A stretch of DNA of 36,064 nucleotides from Myxococcus vastator. Its GTDB lineage: Bacteria > Myxococcota > Myxococcia > Myxococcales > Myxococcaceae. Below are positions 30,101-36,064 of the stretch, one piece after another. Numbering within the stretch: position 1 is the first letter of the stretch; every line of letters starts with the position of its first letter. Below the pieces are notes generated by a model. It made no database searches. It was not told the origin of the DNA and saw only the letters and a list, made by a program, of their open reading frames with translations. Position numbers and translations under genes: made by a program. The stretch covers positions 1 to 36,064 of the forward strand of contig NZ_JAAIYB010000027.1 in NCBI RefSeq assembly GCF_010894475.1. The letters run 5' to 3'.

Positions 30101-32843
30101 AGCCGTACTCCTCCTCCAGGCGCAGGAACTCGACGTCCACCGACCTGGGCGCCTTGTCCGAGGCGGCCAGCAGCTTGCCGTCCCAGTCCACCACCACGCC
30201 CTTCACCGTGAAGGGCTTGCCGGCCTTGACCTTGCCCGTGCTGCCCTGGAGGCCCACGTAGTAGGCCTCCGGGTGCACCGGCACCGTCACGCTGCCCAGG
30301 GTGGAGCGGCCGCTGCCCGACTCGAAGACGCTGGCCAGCGCGCTCAGCGCCCCGGCGCCCCGCAGGGCCCCCATGGCGCCCTGGGCCGGGCAACGAAGGA
30401 CGGCCTGTCCCTTCGCGTCCAGCGTGCCCTGCACCTGTCCCAGCGTGACGGGGCGGGGCTCGCTGCCGTCCTGTCGCCACAGCCCGTAGGCGTACTGCGC
30501 GTTCTCCTTCGGCTTGAAGGCGGACGGAATCAGCCGGCACGTCAGCTCCACCGGGCTGCCCTCCGCCGAGCCGCCGAAGAGGTACGCGGCCTCCACGCCC
30601 ACCGGGACTTCCTCGCCCTGGAGGTAGCCGGCCTGCTCGGTGCGCGCCTCCACCTTCATGCGCTCCGGGACGAACTCCTCCACGCTGATGCTGTAGAGGG
30701 CCACGTCGCGGTCCGCCACCTTCAGCACCACGCGGTAGCTGCCCGTGTCCTGGAACGCCTCGAAGGGCAGGTCCAGCGTCACCAGGCCCGCCTCGTTCGT
30801 CTTCAGCGACACCTTCTTCAGCTCGCGCTCGCGCGGGTCCACCACCACCAGCTCCACCGGCATGCCCGTCGGCGGCGCCTTGTCGTCCTGCCCCCGCAGC
30901 ACCGCGGCGAGGTGCGCCGTGTCGCCCGGGCGGTACACGCCCCGGTCCGACCACACCGACGCGCGGTAGGCCTTCTCCGAACGGTAGGGCTCGCCTTGCA
31001 CGTCCGCGTTGGCGATCTCCGTCTTCAGCTCGCTGTACTTGAGGTACGTCAGCTCCTCGCCGTCACGGGCGATGAGCGCGAAGGGCGCGCTGTCGTCGAT
31101 GCCGGGCGCGGGCACCTGGAGCCGGCAGCCATCCGCCGCCACCGTGGTGCAGCGGGCCACCGACTCGCCGCTCTTCTTCACCAGGGAGACCTCCACGCCC
31201 GACAGCGGCTCGGTGCTCTCGATGCCCAGCGCCCACACCCAGACCTCACCGGCGCCGTTGGAGCCCGGCTCGGCCTCACCGCGCTTGGCCACCAGGCTCA
31301 GGTTGGTGAGGAGGATGCGGCTCGCCGCCACGTGGTGGCTCTGCTTCGCGGTGATTTCCACCAGGCCCTTCGTGGTCGCCGGCACCAGGCTGGCCACGTC
31401 CACATAGGTGGTCGCCAGCGTGTCCGGGGGCGACTTGAGCGCCAGCGTCCGCTTCGCCACCACGTTGGAGGTGCGCTCGTCGGCGCGCTCGCGGTGGTCG
31501 TCGCTCATCCAGAAGACGAGGTTCTCCGGCGGCACGTGGCGGACGGTGAGCTCCACCGAGTCCAGGTTGAGGTGCTGCAGCGGCAGGTTGCGCCACGCGC
31601 CGCGCGGCAGGTAGCGGCCGGTGGTCGCGAAGGACAGCTGCGGCGAGCGCGCGGGGACGGCGAAGGCGTCCTCGAAGGTGGCCAGCAACATGCCGCCGCC
31701 CACCGAGGTCGTGCCCGCGTCGATGCGCAGCGCGTAGGAGCCGCGCTTGAAGTCACCGAAGATGCGGAAGCCGCGGCGCGACGGCGCGACGGAGACCTTG
31801 ACGGCGGGCGTCAGGTGAATGGCCTCCGCGGCGACGCCGTCATCCAGCGTGCAGCCCTTGTTGCGGTGGTCCCAGTAGTACGGGTCATACCCTTCCGTCT
31901 CGCGCGGAGAGGGCGGCGCGGCGCCGTCCACGTCCCGGCAGCTCACCTCGAGGTAGAACCCGGTGCTGCCCTGCTCCACGGACACGCGGGTGATGTCCAT
32001 GCGCTTGCCGGCGCGCAGCTCGAACGCGCCGCGCGCGGCGGGGGCCGTGGCCTTCGCCCGCGACGCGGCGGGCAGTCCCGCCTGGAGGCTGAAGTCCACC
32101 GTGCGGCCCTGCTTGAGCAGCCCGCTGGTCAGCTGTGCGCTGACGACGTTGCGCGTGGTGGGCAGGGTGCGCCACTTCACGTCGCCCACCGCCTGCCCGC
32201 CCACCCGGAAGCTCGCCCGCGAGCGCAGGGCGGCGATGTCCACGGGGCCGGAGAAGACGGCCTCCACCTCCACGCGGCCCTTCACCGTGTCGAGCTGACG
32301 CGGCACCATCCGGACGAACTGGAAGGGCGGCGTGGTGAACGCATGGGACCAGTCCCCCGCCGCGGGCGGCTTCACCACGCCCGAGTCCAACCCCACCGAC
32401 GACACCGAGACGGCGTACTTCGTGTCGAAGGCGAAGCCCGCGCCCGACGGCGTGAAGGTCAGCGTGGACAGGGAGGACCAGGAGAGGCTGCCCGGCACGT
32501 CCGGGGTGATGGTGACGACGGTGTCCTTCGTCACCGAGCCGTCGTTGGGGCGCACCTCCCGCGGGAACTCGATGACGAGCTCCTGGGGCAGCACGTCACC
32601 GGTGGAGACCGCGCGGATGACGGGCGTCAGCGCCTCCGGCGCGGGAGGCGCCGGCGCCGCGGCCGTCCCCGAGTCCCCGGGCTGCGCGGCGACGGGCGAC
32701 GGGGGCTGCGTCGCGGGCGACTCGGTGGACTCCTGTTCCTTCTTGCAGCCCGCGAGCGTGGCACTCACCAACAAGGCCGCGAGGAGCCAGCGCGAGCGCT
32801 TCGCCCACGGTGGCCGCTGCGTGACGACGGACTGCGAACCCAT
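27108..32843 (-). CDS. Bacterial alpha-2-macroglobulin lipoprotein with thioester
   Basis: The product is 1911 residues. The lipoprotein signal has a perfect lipobox, LAGC (Cys33). It then shows the macroglobulin domain order: Ig-like MG domains, the MG2 stretch SVWSDRGVYRPGDTAHLAAV, the A2M core (KPVALWSGLLPVPANGKLRV) and the thioester domain with YGCVEQ (Cys1428-Gln1431 forming the thioester), followed by the receptor-binding-like C-terminal domain. Such proteins trap attacking proteases when a bait region is cut. The family is paired with PBP1C, which may repair peptidoglycan after breaches. ATG 32843 has GGAGGA about six bases upstream. The family length is usually 1500-1900 residues, so it is complete. 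In a predatory bacterium a role in guarding against prey or self proteases is plausible but inferred. Confidence 0.95.
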   Translation of the reverse strand: MGSQSVVTQRPPWAKRSRWLLAALLVSATLAGCKKEQESTESPATQPPSPVAAQPGDSGTAAAPAPPAPEALTPVIRAVSTGDVLPQELVIEFPREVRPNDGSVTKDTVVTITPDVPGSLSWSSLSTLTFTPSGAGFAFDTKYAVSVSSVGLDSGVVKPPAAGDWSHAFTTPPFQFVRMVPRQLDTVKGRVEVEAVFSGPVDIAALRSRASFRVGGQAVGDVKWRTLPTTRNVVSAQLTSGLLKQGRTVDFSLQAGLPAASRAKATAPAARGAFELRAGKRMDITRVSVEQGSTGFYLEVSCRDVDGAAPPSPRETEGYDPYYWDHRNKGCTLDDGVAAEAIHLTPAVKVSVAPSRRGFRIFGDFKRGSYALRIDAGTTSVGGGMLLATFEDAFAVPARSPQLSFATTGRYLPRGAWRNLPLQHLNLDSVELTVRHVPPENLVFWMSDDHRERADERTSNVVAKRTLALKSPPDTLATTYVDVASLVPATTKGLVEITAKQSHHVAASRILLTNLSLVAKRGEAEPGSNGAGEVWVWALGIESTEPLSGVEVSLVKKSGESVARCTTVAADGCRLQVPAPGIDDSAPFALIARDGEELTYLKYSELKTEIANADVQGEPYRSEKAYRASVWSDRGVYRPGDTAHLAAVLRGQDDKAPPTGMPVELVVVDPRERELKKVSLKTNEAGLVTLDLPFEAFQDTGSYRVVLKVADRDVALYSISVEEFVPERMKVEARTEQAGYLQGEEVPVGVEAAYLFGGSAEGSPVELTCRLIPSAFKPKENAQYAYGLWRQDGSEPRPVTLGQVQGTLDAKGQAVLRCPAQGAMGALRGAGALSALASVFESGSGRSTLGSVTVPVHPEAYYVGLQGSTGKVKAGKPFTVKGVVVDWDGKLLAASDKAPRSVDVEFLRLEEEYGSFYDENEGYERYQRYLRPVREGRSTVTVKDGHFSLDVTPGADAAGYIVRARSGGAQTDLELEGEGRYYWWGEGSRVDQTPRPLKPTSLDLALPAKGRVGQAITVKLKSPYKGRMLFTAETDRVLASHWVAVEPGEVTWSFTPSAFAPNVYVSAFLVKDPHLESAEAFMPDRAFGVGSVTLEPVEYTQSVTMNVPKEVRSNDTFTVDLELGPQEGPTFATIAVVDEGILSLTRFQSPDPQKQLFARRALGVETYETLGWTLLVPPGGASRSTGGDGEGGADGRVQPVKPVALWSGLLPVPANGKLRVPFKLPQYRGAVRVMAVTAGPQRIGRASAQVLVRDPLVLQTTLPRFLTQHDEIQVPVFVTNLSGKAQDVKVTLHAESLPVPGLVMPAAATSPLQLLGKSEGTARVADGKSHTFVFQARAVQAVGAARLSVTVEGGGHTSRESLDVPLSPAGPRERRVQQLELAQGTTDVSRYLQGWVPTTERSTLWVTANPYARSLQHLSYLVQYPYGCVEQTTSSTRPLLYVSELVNDVDPTLTRGASVGDMVLAGINRVLSMQTPSGGFGYWPGATEPVGWGSAYATHMLLDAQKLKYPVPQDRLSDALTWMSTELNKLEGRQGRDAMYTDSAEAYMHYVLSVAGKGRKARVQKMVDALAARAQKQALTGEEQERDYMLKASLWLAGDRRYEKELRNPDLSPVTDERKNDWSFYSDRRRRGFMLSTFQDLFGKDAAGEPLARMVAESLQAHHSSWYTTQELVWGITGLGKRLQGTSTRFSAPVLKADGKVLTPVQDKTVRSSDRTWALARASERQGLQLEVTSKDEGRLYLVLSSEGVRSDSKPRTGGDGLALTRTWRKLDGTELAMGQAPVALADLVYVELEIRNTTAERVQNIALVDRLPAGWEIENARLGRGGATDWVDPASLWSADYVNIRDDRMEVFGSLGPRESKKVVYAVRAVTAGAFTLPSAEAEAMYDPRLWAREPGRTVQVSGPWKDNLL

Positions 32844-32935
32844 GATTCCTCCAGGAGATGACGCGTGTTCTTCACGCGGCGTGCCGGACCAGGGCGCGCC
32901 GGGGAAGAGAGGGCTGTGGTCAGGCGCCCGCGGTT

Positions 32936-33004
32936 CTGACGCGTCCCCCGCGCGTCAGCGGACCCGCAGGGTGTCCAGGGGGCCACACCGGCCGTGGCCC
33001 CTGG
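32936..33004. promoter_or_regulatory. Two inverted repeats in the divergent gap before trmJ
   Basis: CTGACGCG (32936-32943) pairs with CGCGTCAG (32951-32958) across 7 bases. CCAGGGGGCCAC (32975-32986) pairs with GTGGCCCCTGG (32994-33004) with one bulged G. Both lie in the 267-base gap between the divergent macroglobulin and trmJ genes and have no T-run. They are candidates for operators or leader hairpins. Confidence 0.45.
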
Positions 33005-33110
33005 GCGCCTGCGAAGGCTTTCGAGGCCCCCAGGCTATCGGAGTCCGCGACGCAGCGGGACCTCCATCCGCGGTCATCGCGATGCGAGAAGGCGCTAAGG
33101 TGCCTCACGC

Positions 33111-33833
33111 ATGGTGCTGCCCGTCCGATTCGTCCTCATGCGCCCCCGCAACGCGGAGAACCTGGGCGCCGCCGCCCGGGCCCTGAAGAACTGCGGCCTG
33201 TCCGATTGGGTCTGGGTCCGCCCGGAGGTGGAGGACCTGGAGCCGGCGCGCAGGCTCGCCGTCCACGCCGGGGACGTGCTGGACGCGGCGCGGCGCGCGG
33301 ACACGCTGGAAGCGGCCGTGGCGGACTGTGTCTGGGTGGTGGGGACCAGCTCGCGCAAGGTCGAAGGCAAGCGCCGGCTTCCCCCGCGCGCGGTGGGCGA
33401 GGAGCTGGTGGCCCGGGCGCCCCAGGGGCCCGTGGCGCTCGTCTTCGGGGATGAGCGCAGCGGGCTCACCAACGCGGAGGTGGAGCGCGTGCATGACCTG
33501 TCCGCCGTGCCGACCGCGCCCGAGCAGCCCTCCATCAACCTGGCGCAGGCCGTGCTGCTGTACGCCTACGAGGTCCGCGTGGCGCTGCTGGAGGCCGCCG
33601 CCACGCCGCCCGGCCCGCTGCCCGCGGCGGCCACGGACTCGGAGCTCGCGCTGGTGGAGTCCACGCTGGAGTCCGTCCTCACGACGGGAGGCTTCCTGGT
33701 GGACGCCCAGCCGGGCCGCACGGCGGTGCGGGACTTGTTCGCGCCGCTGCGGCGCTCCCGGCTGACGCGGAAGGAGGCCCGCTTGTGGCTGGCCGCGCTG
33801 CACAGCCTGCGCAAGCGTCAGCCCGCGCCTTGA
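33111..33833 (+). CDS. trmJ: tRNA (cytidine/uridine-32 2'-O) methyltransferase TrmJ-like
   Basis: The product is 240 residues. It shows the SPOUT trefoil-knot signature of the TrmJ branch of the SpoU family: motif 1 RPRNAENLGAAARALKNCG (11-29), motif 2 LVFGDERSGL (110-119) and motif 3 PSINLAQAV (140-148). Such enzymes use S-adenosylmethionine to methylate the 2'-OH of the ribose at position 32 of the tRNA anticodon loop. The C-terminal 80 residues are a helical extension as in E. coli TrmJ. AAGGTG precedes ATG 33111 at a good distance. It is divergent from the macroglobulin gene and is the last clearly core gene before the decayed right end. Confidence 0.92.
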   Translation: MVLPVRFVLMRPRNAENLGAAARALKNCGLSDWVWVRPEVEDLEPARRLAVHAGDVLDAARRADTLEAAVADCVWVVGTSSRKVEGKRRLPPRAVGEELVARAPQGPVALVFGDERSGLTNAEVERVHDLSAVPTAPEQPSINLAQAVLLYAYEVRVALLEAAATPPGPLPAAATDSELALVESTLESVLTTGGFLVDAQPGRTAVRDLFAPLRRSRLTRKEARLWLAALHSLRKRQPAP

Positions 33834-33857
33834 ACCACGGAGCATCTCCTCGATGAC

Positions 33858-34055
33858 GTGTTGGCCCAGGACGACGACTGCTTCGATGCCACCGGTGCGG
33901 CCTGGCTGAACCATCAGGCGCAGTCGGCGCCCGAGAACGAGGCCGTGCTGGTGCGCGCGCTCGCCGATTGGGGCGAGACGCGGACCCACCTGATGCAATG
34001 GGTAGCACCCCTGGAAATACCCTTCGGAAGCTGGAGCGTGCTGCACGTCTGCTGA
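33858..34055 (+). other. Unassigned open frame after trmJ, possible gene remnant
   Basis: A 65-codon frame from a TTG, in the same frame as trmJ after its stop, reads as a plausible protein (WLNHQAQSAPENEAVLVRAL) rich in Ala, Asp and Glu. There is no ribosome site and no recognised family, and its end overlaps the start of the next gene by 58 bases. It may be the tail of a lost gene. Otherwise 33834-33997 shows nothing. Confidence 0.3.
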
Positions 34056-34573
34056 GCCAGTGCGTAGAGGAGTTGGCCGGGCAGAGTCCGGAGCTGGCAG
34101 AGCAGGTTGTTTCCCTTGCTGGTGGCGTCTTCGATGTGTCGTCGTGCGTCCCCGAGCGAAGCGAGGGCCATTCCGAGGCGGACTCGGCACATGCGGTTGT
34201 GAACCGGCTGCTGGGCGTGACGTTTCGCGGGGCGCTGGAGCATGCGGCGCGGGATGGGCGGCGGCTGCGGCTGGAGTCGGTGGCCTGCCGCGCGGTGCTG
34301 TCGGTCGTGGATGCGTTCGTGGACGTGCGCGGCGAGCTGGCCGCGTGCGAGGCGGCGCGGGATGCGGCGATGCTCCAGGAGGTGGCCGACCTCAAGGGCC
34401 AGTTGAGGCGGGTCACGGAGAGCGCGGAGTACGAAGCCGAGCGGGCGCGGCGAGCGGAGCTGGACCGGAACGCGGAGGTGTCCACGCTTCGGGATGACCG
34501 GCAGCGGCTGGCGTGGCGCTGGGGACGCGAGCGCATCAAGCGGCAGCAGTGGCAAGGAAGCGCCCGGTGGTAG
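33998..34573 (+). CDS. Helical hypothetical protein of the accessory region
   Basis: I do not recognise this protein. The 191-residue product is almost wholly helical and rich in Arg, Glu and Ala (RKLERAARLLSQCVEELAGQ; AELDRNAEVSTLRDDRQRLA), with a coiled-coil-like second half and no signal peptide or membrane segment. ATG 33998 is the best start, although no good ribosome site precedes it. The frame ends in TAG at 34571, and the same frame then stays open to 34759, so either the stop is a mutation or a second gene follows. It looks like a protein of a defective phage or other element, but only from its setting. Confidence 0.55.
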   Translation: MGSTPGNTLRKLERAARLLSQCVEELAGQSPELAEQVVSLAGGVFDVSSCVPERSEGHSEADSAHAVVNRLLGVTFRGALEHAARDGRRLRLESVACRAVLSVVDAFVDVRGELAACEAARDAAMLQEVADLKGQLRRVTESAEYEAERARRAELDRNAEVSTLRDDRQRLAWRWGRERIKRQQWQGSARW

Positions 34574-34759
34574 TGGAGGAGGCTCGGCGCGCTGCGCATC
34601 CGCAATAAGCTTCTGGCTCACCGGCTCAAAGCGGCGGCGGTGGTGCGGCGCGCGGCGCTGGAGGCCGTGGCGGCGTTGGAGGACCAGGACACCGCCTGGA
34701 CGCCTGCCGGTGAGGCCGTGCGGTTGGAGTTGCGGCGCTCGCTGGGGGTGACGCCTTGA
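34549..34759 (+). pseudogene. Frameshifted small basic protein fragment
   Basis: From GTG 34549 the frame reads ARKRPVVVEEARRA and stops at 34606. One frame over, starting in the same GC run at about 34585-34594, a good protein continues (IRNKLLAHRLKAAAVVRRAA) to TGA 34757. A one-base insertion or two-base deletion in GGCGCGCTGCGC would join them into a protein of about 70 residues. The alternative is that the second part is the end of the preceding gene, cut off by an amber stop. Both readings imply a broken gene. Confidence 0.5.
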
Positions 34760-34950
34760 GCCGCGAGCGTTGCGCGTACTGCTGGGGGCGTCCGTGTACC
34801 GCACGCGGCGTCCGGCTCGTGGGCGGCGCGTGGTGGAGGGCCGACCATCAAGCTCACGGGCGGCGGATGCATCGCTCCCAGCTTGCGGGCACCTCTCTCG
34901 CCATAGCGTTGGAGACTGGGCTTGTCGATGCCGGGGGACCTAAAGCGTGA
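34756..34950 (+). CDS. Small CxxC protein, hypothetical
   Basis: The 64-residue frame begins with TTG overlapping the stop of the preceding fragment (TTGA), which suggests translational coupling. The product has a CAYCWGRPC cluster (Cys6, Cys9, Cys14), several His (DHQAHGRRMH) and a basic middle, as in a small zinc-binding protein. I know no family for it. Coding potential is supported only by the coupled start and the Cys/His pattern, so it may be a chance frame. Confidence 0.4.
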   Translation: MSRERCAYCWGRPCTARGVRLVGGAWWRADHQAHGRRMHRSQLAGTSLAIALETGLVDAGGPKA

Positions 34951-35000
34951 CGCATCGTAGAGACGACTGGGATTAGCCCTCAGCTACGTTTGAGCGTTCG

Positions 35001-35048
35001 CGAACCCAAGACACACAAGAACACTTGCCTTCGTGTGCCTTGGGTTCG
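35001..35048. terminator. Long inverted repeat between convergent accessory genes
   Basis: CGAACCCAAGACACAC (35001-35016) and GTGTGCCTTGGGTTCG (35033-35048) pair over 16 positions with one mismatch and a 16-base loop. It lies 12 bases after the stop of the truncated minus-strand gene and 50 after the CxxC gene, so a shared terminator is likely. A mobile-element end or attachment site cannot be excluded. The rest of 34951-35059 shows no gene. Confidence 0.6.
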
Positions 35049-35059
35049 ACTGTGGGCCT

Positions 35060-35518
35060 TCACCTCGCTGTACTCGATTGCTTCTGTGGCTGAGGTGAGC
35101 GCAGGTCGATTTCGATGATGTACCCTTCTCGAAATCGCCGTGACGGGTCTACGTTGGCAATACGTGACGCCCCAACAAGGACAGCATTTGGAGCCTCCTC
35201 CCAGGGGAGTTCATGCAAAGAGATCCTTCTGTTGCCCTCTTGTGTTTCGAGTGCACGCAGATCATCTCCTGAGACGAATCCAGCAACGCTCCAGGAGTCG
35301 TTGGTTTTGAAGACCTCGAAAAAACCGGGGAACCTCTTCGACCGATAGATTCGCGTGGTCCGTGTCCAGGTGTCATTAGGCAGAACAAGAGTCCATACGT
35401 TTTCGGGCAGCACGTACCCATAGACGCCATTGGGTAGCTTGGGGCCTGAGATTTTATAACGCGACCGATTGGCAGGGGATCGACAAATAGGCTGAGGCGT
35501 GCTCGAAGGTGTCGATGG
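35060..35518 (-). pseudogene. Lower-GC gene missing its 5' end beside an IS element
   Basis: The frame is open from a stop at 35519 down to TGA 35060. Protein-like sequence begins at about 35461 (RYKISGPKLPNGVYGYVLPE) and continues with YRSKRFPGFFEVFKTNDSWS, but no ATG, and no well-placed start, lies upstream before the transposase gene. A GTG at 35413 would cut through the good part. The codon use and GC are clearly lower than in the neighbours. I infer a foreign gene of unknown function whose 5' end was removed by the insertion sequence. The far N-terminal residues (35465-35518) may already be IS sequence. Confidence 0.6.
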
Positions 35519-36064
35519 TCACCGAGGAAGAGGTCGCGAAGAGGTACAAGCTGATGAGCAAGGTTCTGGACGAGCGGCAGTTGCGAATCTGGGCCGGCGC
35601 TGAGGCACTCGCAGCAGGGCGCGGCGGCCGGGAACTCGTGGCGAGGGCGACGCACCTGTCTCGCACGACAGTCCTCTTGGGGATGAAGGATGCGCGAGCG
35701 AAGAAGCCGCCCGCAGACCTGGTGAAGGTGCGCCGGAGTGGAGCAGGCCCGAAGCGGATTCAAGAACGGCAACCTGGCATCATGAAGGCGCTCGACGCAC
35801 TGGTGGACCCTGTCACTCGGGGCGACCCGGAGTCGCCGCTGCGCTGGACGTGCAAGAGCACCCGCGCTCTTGCGGCGGAGCTTCAGGCACAGGGTTTCAC
35901 CGTGAGCCAGCATAAGGTGGGTGAGTTGCTCGGCGAGCTTGGGTACAGCCTCCAAGCGACAAAGAAGATGCTGGAGGGAGCGGCCCACCCAGAGAGGGAT
36001 GCGCAGTTCCGGTACATCAACGCCGAAGCCGCGGCGTTTCAGGCACGAGGCCAGCCAGTTGTTT
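35515..36064 (+). mobile_element. ISAzo13-family transposase (3' part beyond the window)
   Basis: ATG 35515, with AAGGTG just upstream, opens a frame of 183 codons that runs off the right edge. The N-terminal part is a helical DNA-binding region (LMSKVLDERQLRIWAGAEAL; RATHLSRTTVLLGM). It is followed by RWTCKSTRALAAELQAQGF, VGELLGELGYSLQATKK and MLEGAAHPERDAQFRYIN, the conserved linker of ISAzo13 (Rhodopirellula-type) transposases that leads into the DDE catalytic domain. The catalytic residues would lie beyond the window, so activity cannot be judged. The left inverted repeat should lie between about 35460 and 35510, but I cannot fix it. It borders a truncated gene on the left. Confidence 0.88.

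Noticed and set aside
28965-32861. A 1298-codon open frame on the plus strand
   Set aside because: It is the antisense of the macroglobulin gene; its product is a His/Arg/Gln/Leu-rich string without domains, the usual result of high GC at third codon positions.
34951-35059. A tRNA or integration-site tRNA fragment
   Set aside because: The long inverted repeat does not fold as a cloverleaf and no anticodon or T-arm pattern is visible.

Overview
The window is very GC-rich (roughly 70% by eye), with tightly packed genes, many TTG/GTG starts and families typical of large delta-proteobacterial genomes: an LVIVD-repeat lipoprotein, a CotH-kinase lipoprotein, a PBP1C/alpha-2-macroglobulin pair and a basal-looking type III secretion locus. 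I infer a myxobacterium of the Myxococcus/Corallococcus kind; this rests on gene content, not on a database match. Bases 2-35 are a degraded Nextera sequencing adapter, so the left edge is the end of a contig.

Region 1 (36-5281, minus strand) is part of a non-flagellar type III secretion locus. In transcription order it holds a small helical protein, a Gly/Ala-rich protein with a needle-like C-terminus, a TPR chaperone-like protein, a small protein of anti-sigma build, a FliA-type sigma factor, the inner-rod protein SctI, the ring lipoprotein SctJ, and a FliG-like protein cut off by the contig end. The FliG-like and FliA-like genes look like flagellar leftovers kept in a secretion locus.

Region 2 (5546-13467, plus) has a small secreted protein of unknown role and then one tight operon: a GbsR/MarR-type regulator with an operator-like palindrome over its promoter, a LolD/MacB-type ATPase, two different FtsX-type permeases, a LolA-like carrier and an outer-membrane beta-barrel with a duplicated N-terminal motif. 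It ends in a clear intrinsic terminator. Together these look like a complete inner-to-outer-membrane lipoprotein or lipid export route.

Region 3 (13630-23935) holds a low-complexity repeat protein, a c-di-GMP phosphodiesterase (EAL) gene downstream of an LVIVD beta-propeller lipoprotein gene, a divergent 1234-residue metalloprotease/propeller/beta-barrel protein, a small membrane protein and a CotH-kinase lipoprotein preceded by a sigma-54-like promoter.

Region 4 (23999-33833) is the cell-envelope defence pair pbpC and alpha-2-macroglobulin, here split by an oppositely oriented phospholipase-D-family gene, followed by the tRNA methyltransferase gene trmJ. The convergent gene ends carry strong perfect hairpins.

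Region 5 (33834-36064) is accessory and decayed: helical hypothetical proteins, a frameshifted fragment, a small CxxC protein, a lower-GC gene that has lost its 5' end, and an ISAzo13-type transposase running off the right edge.
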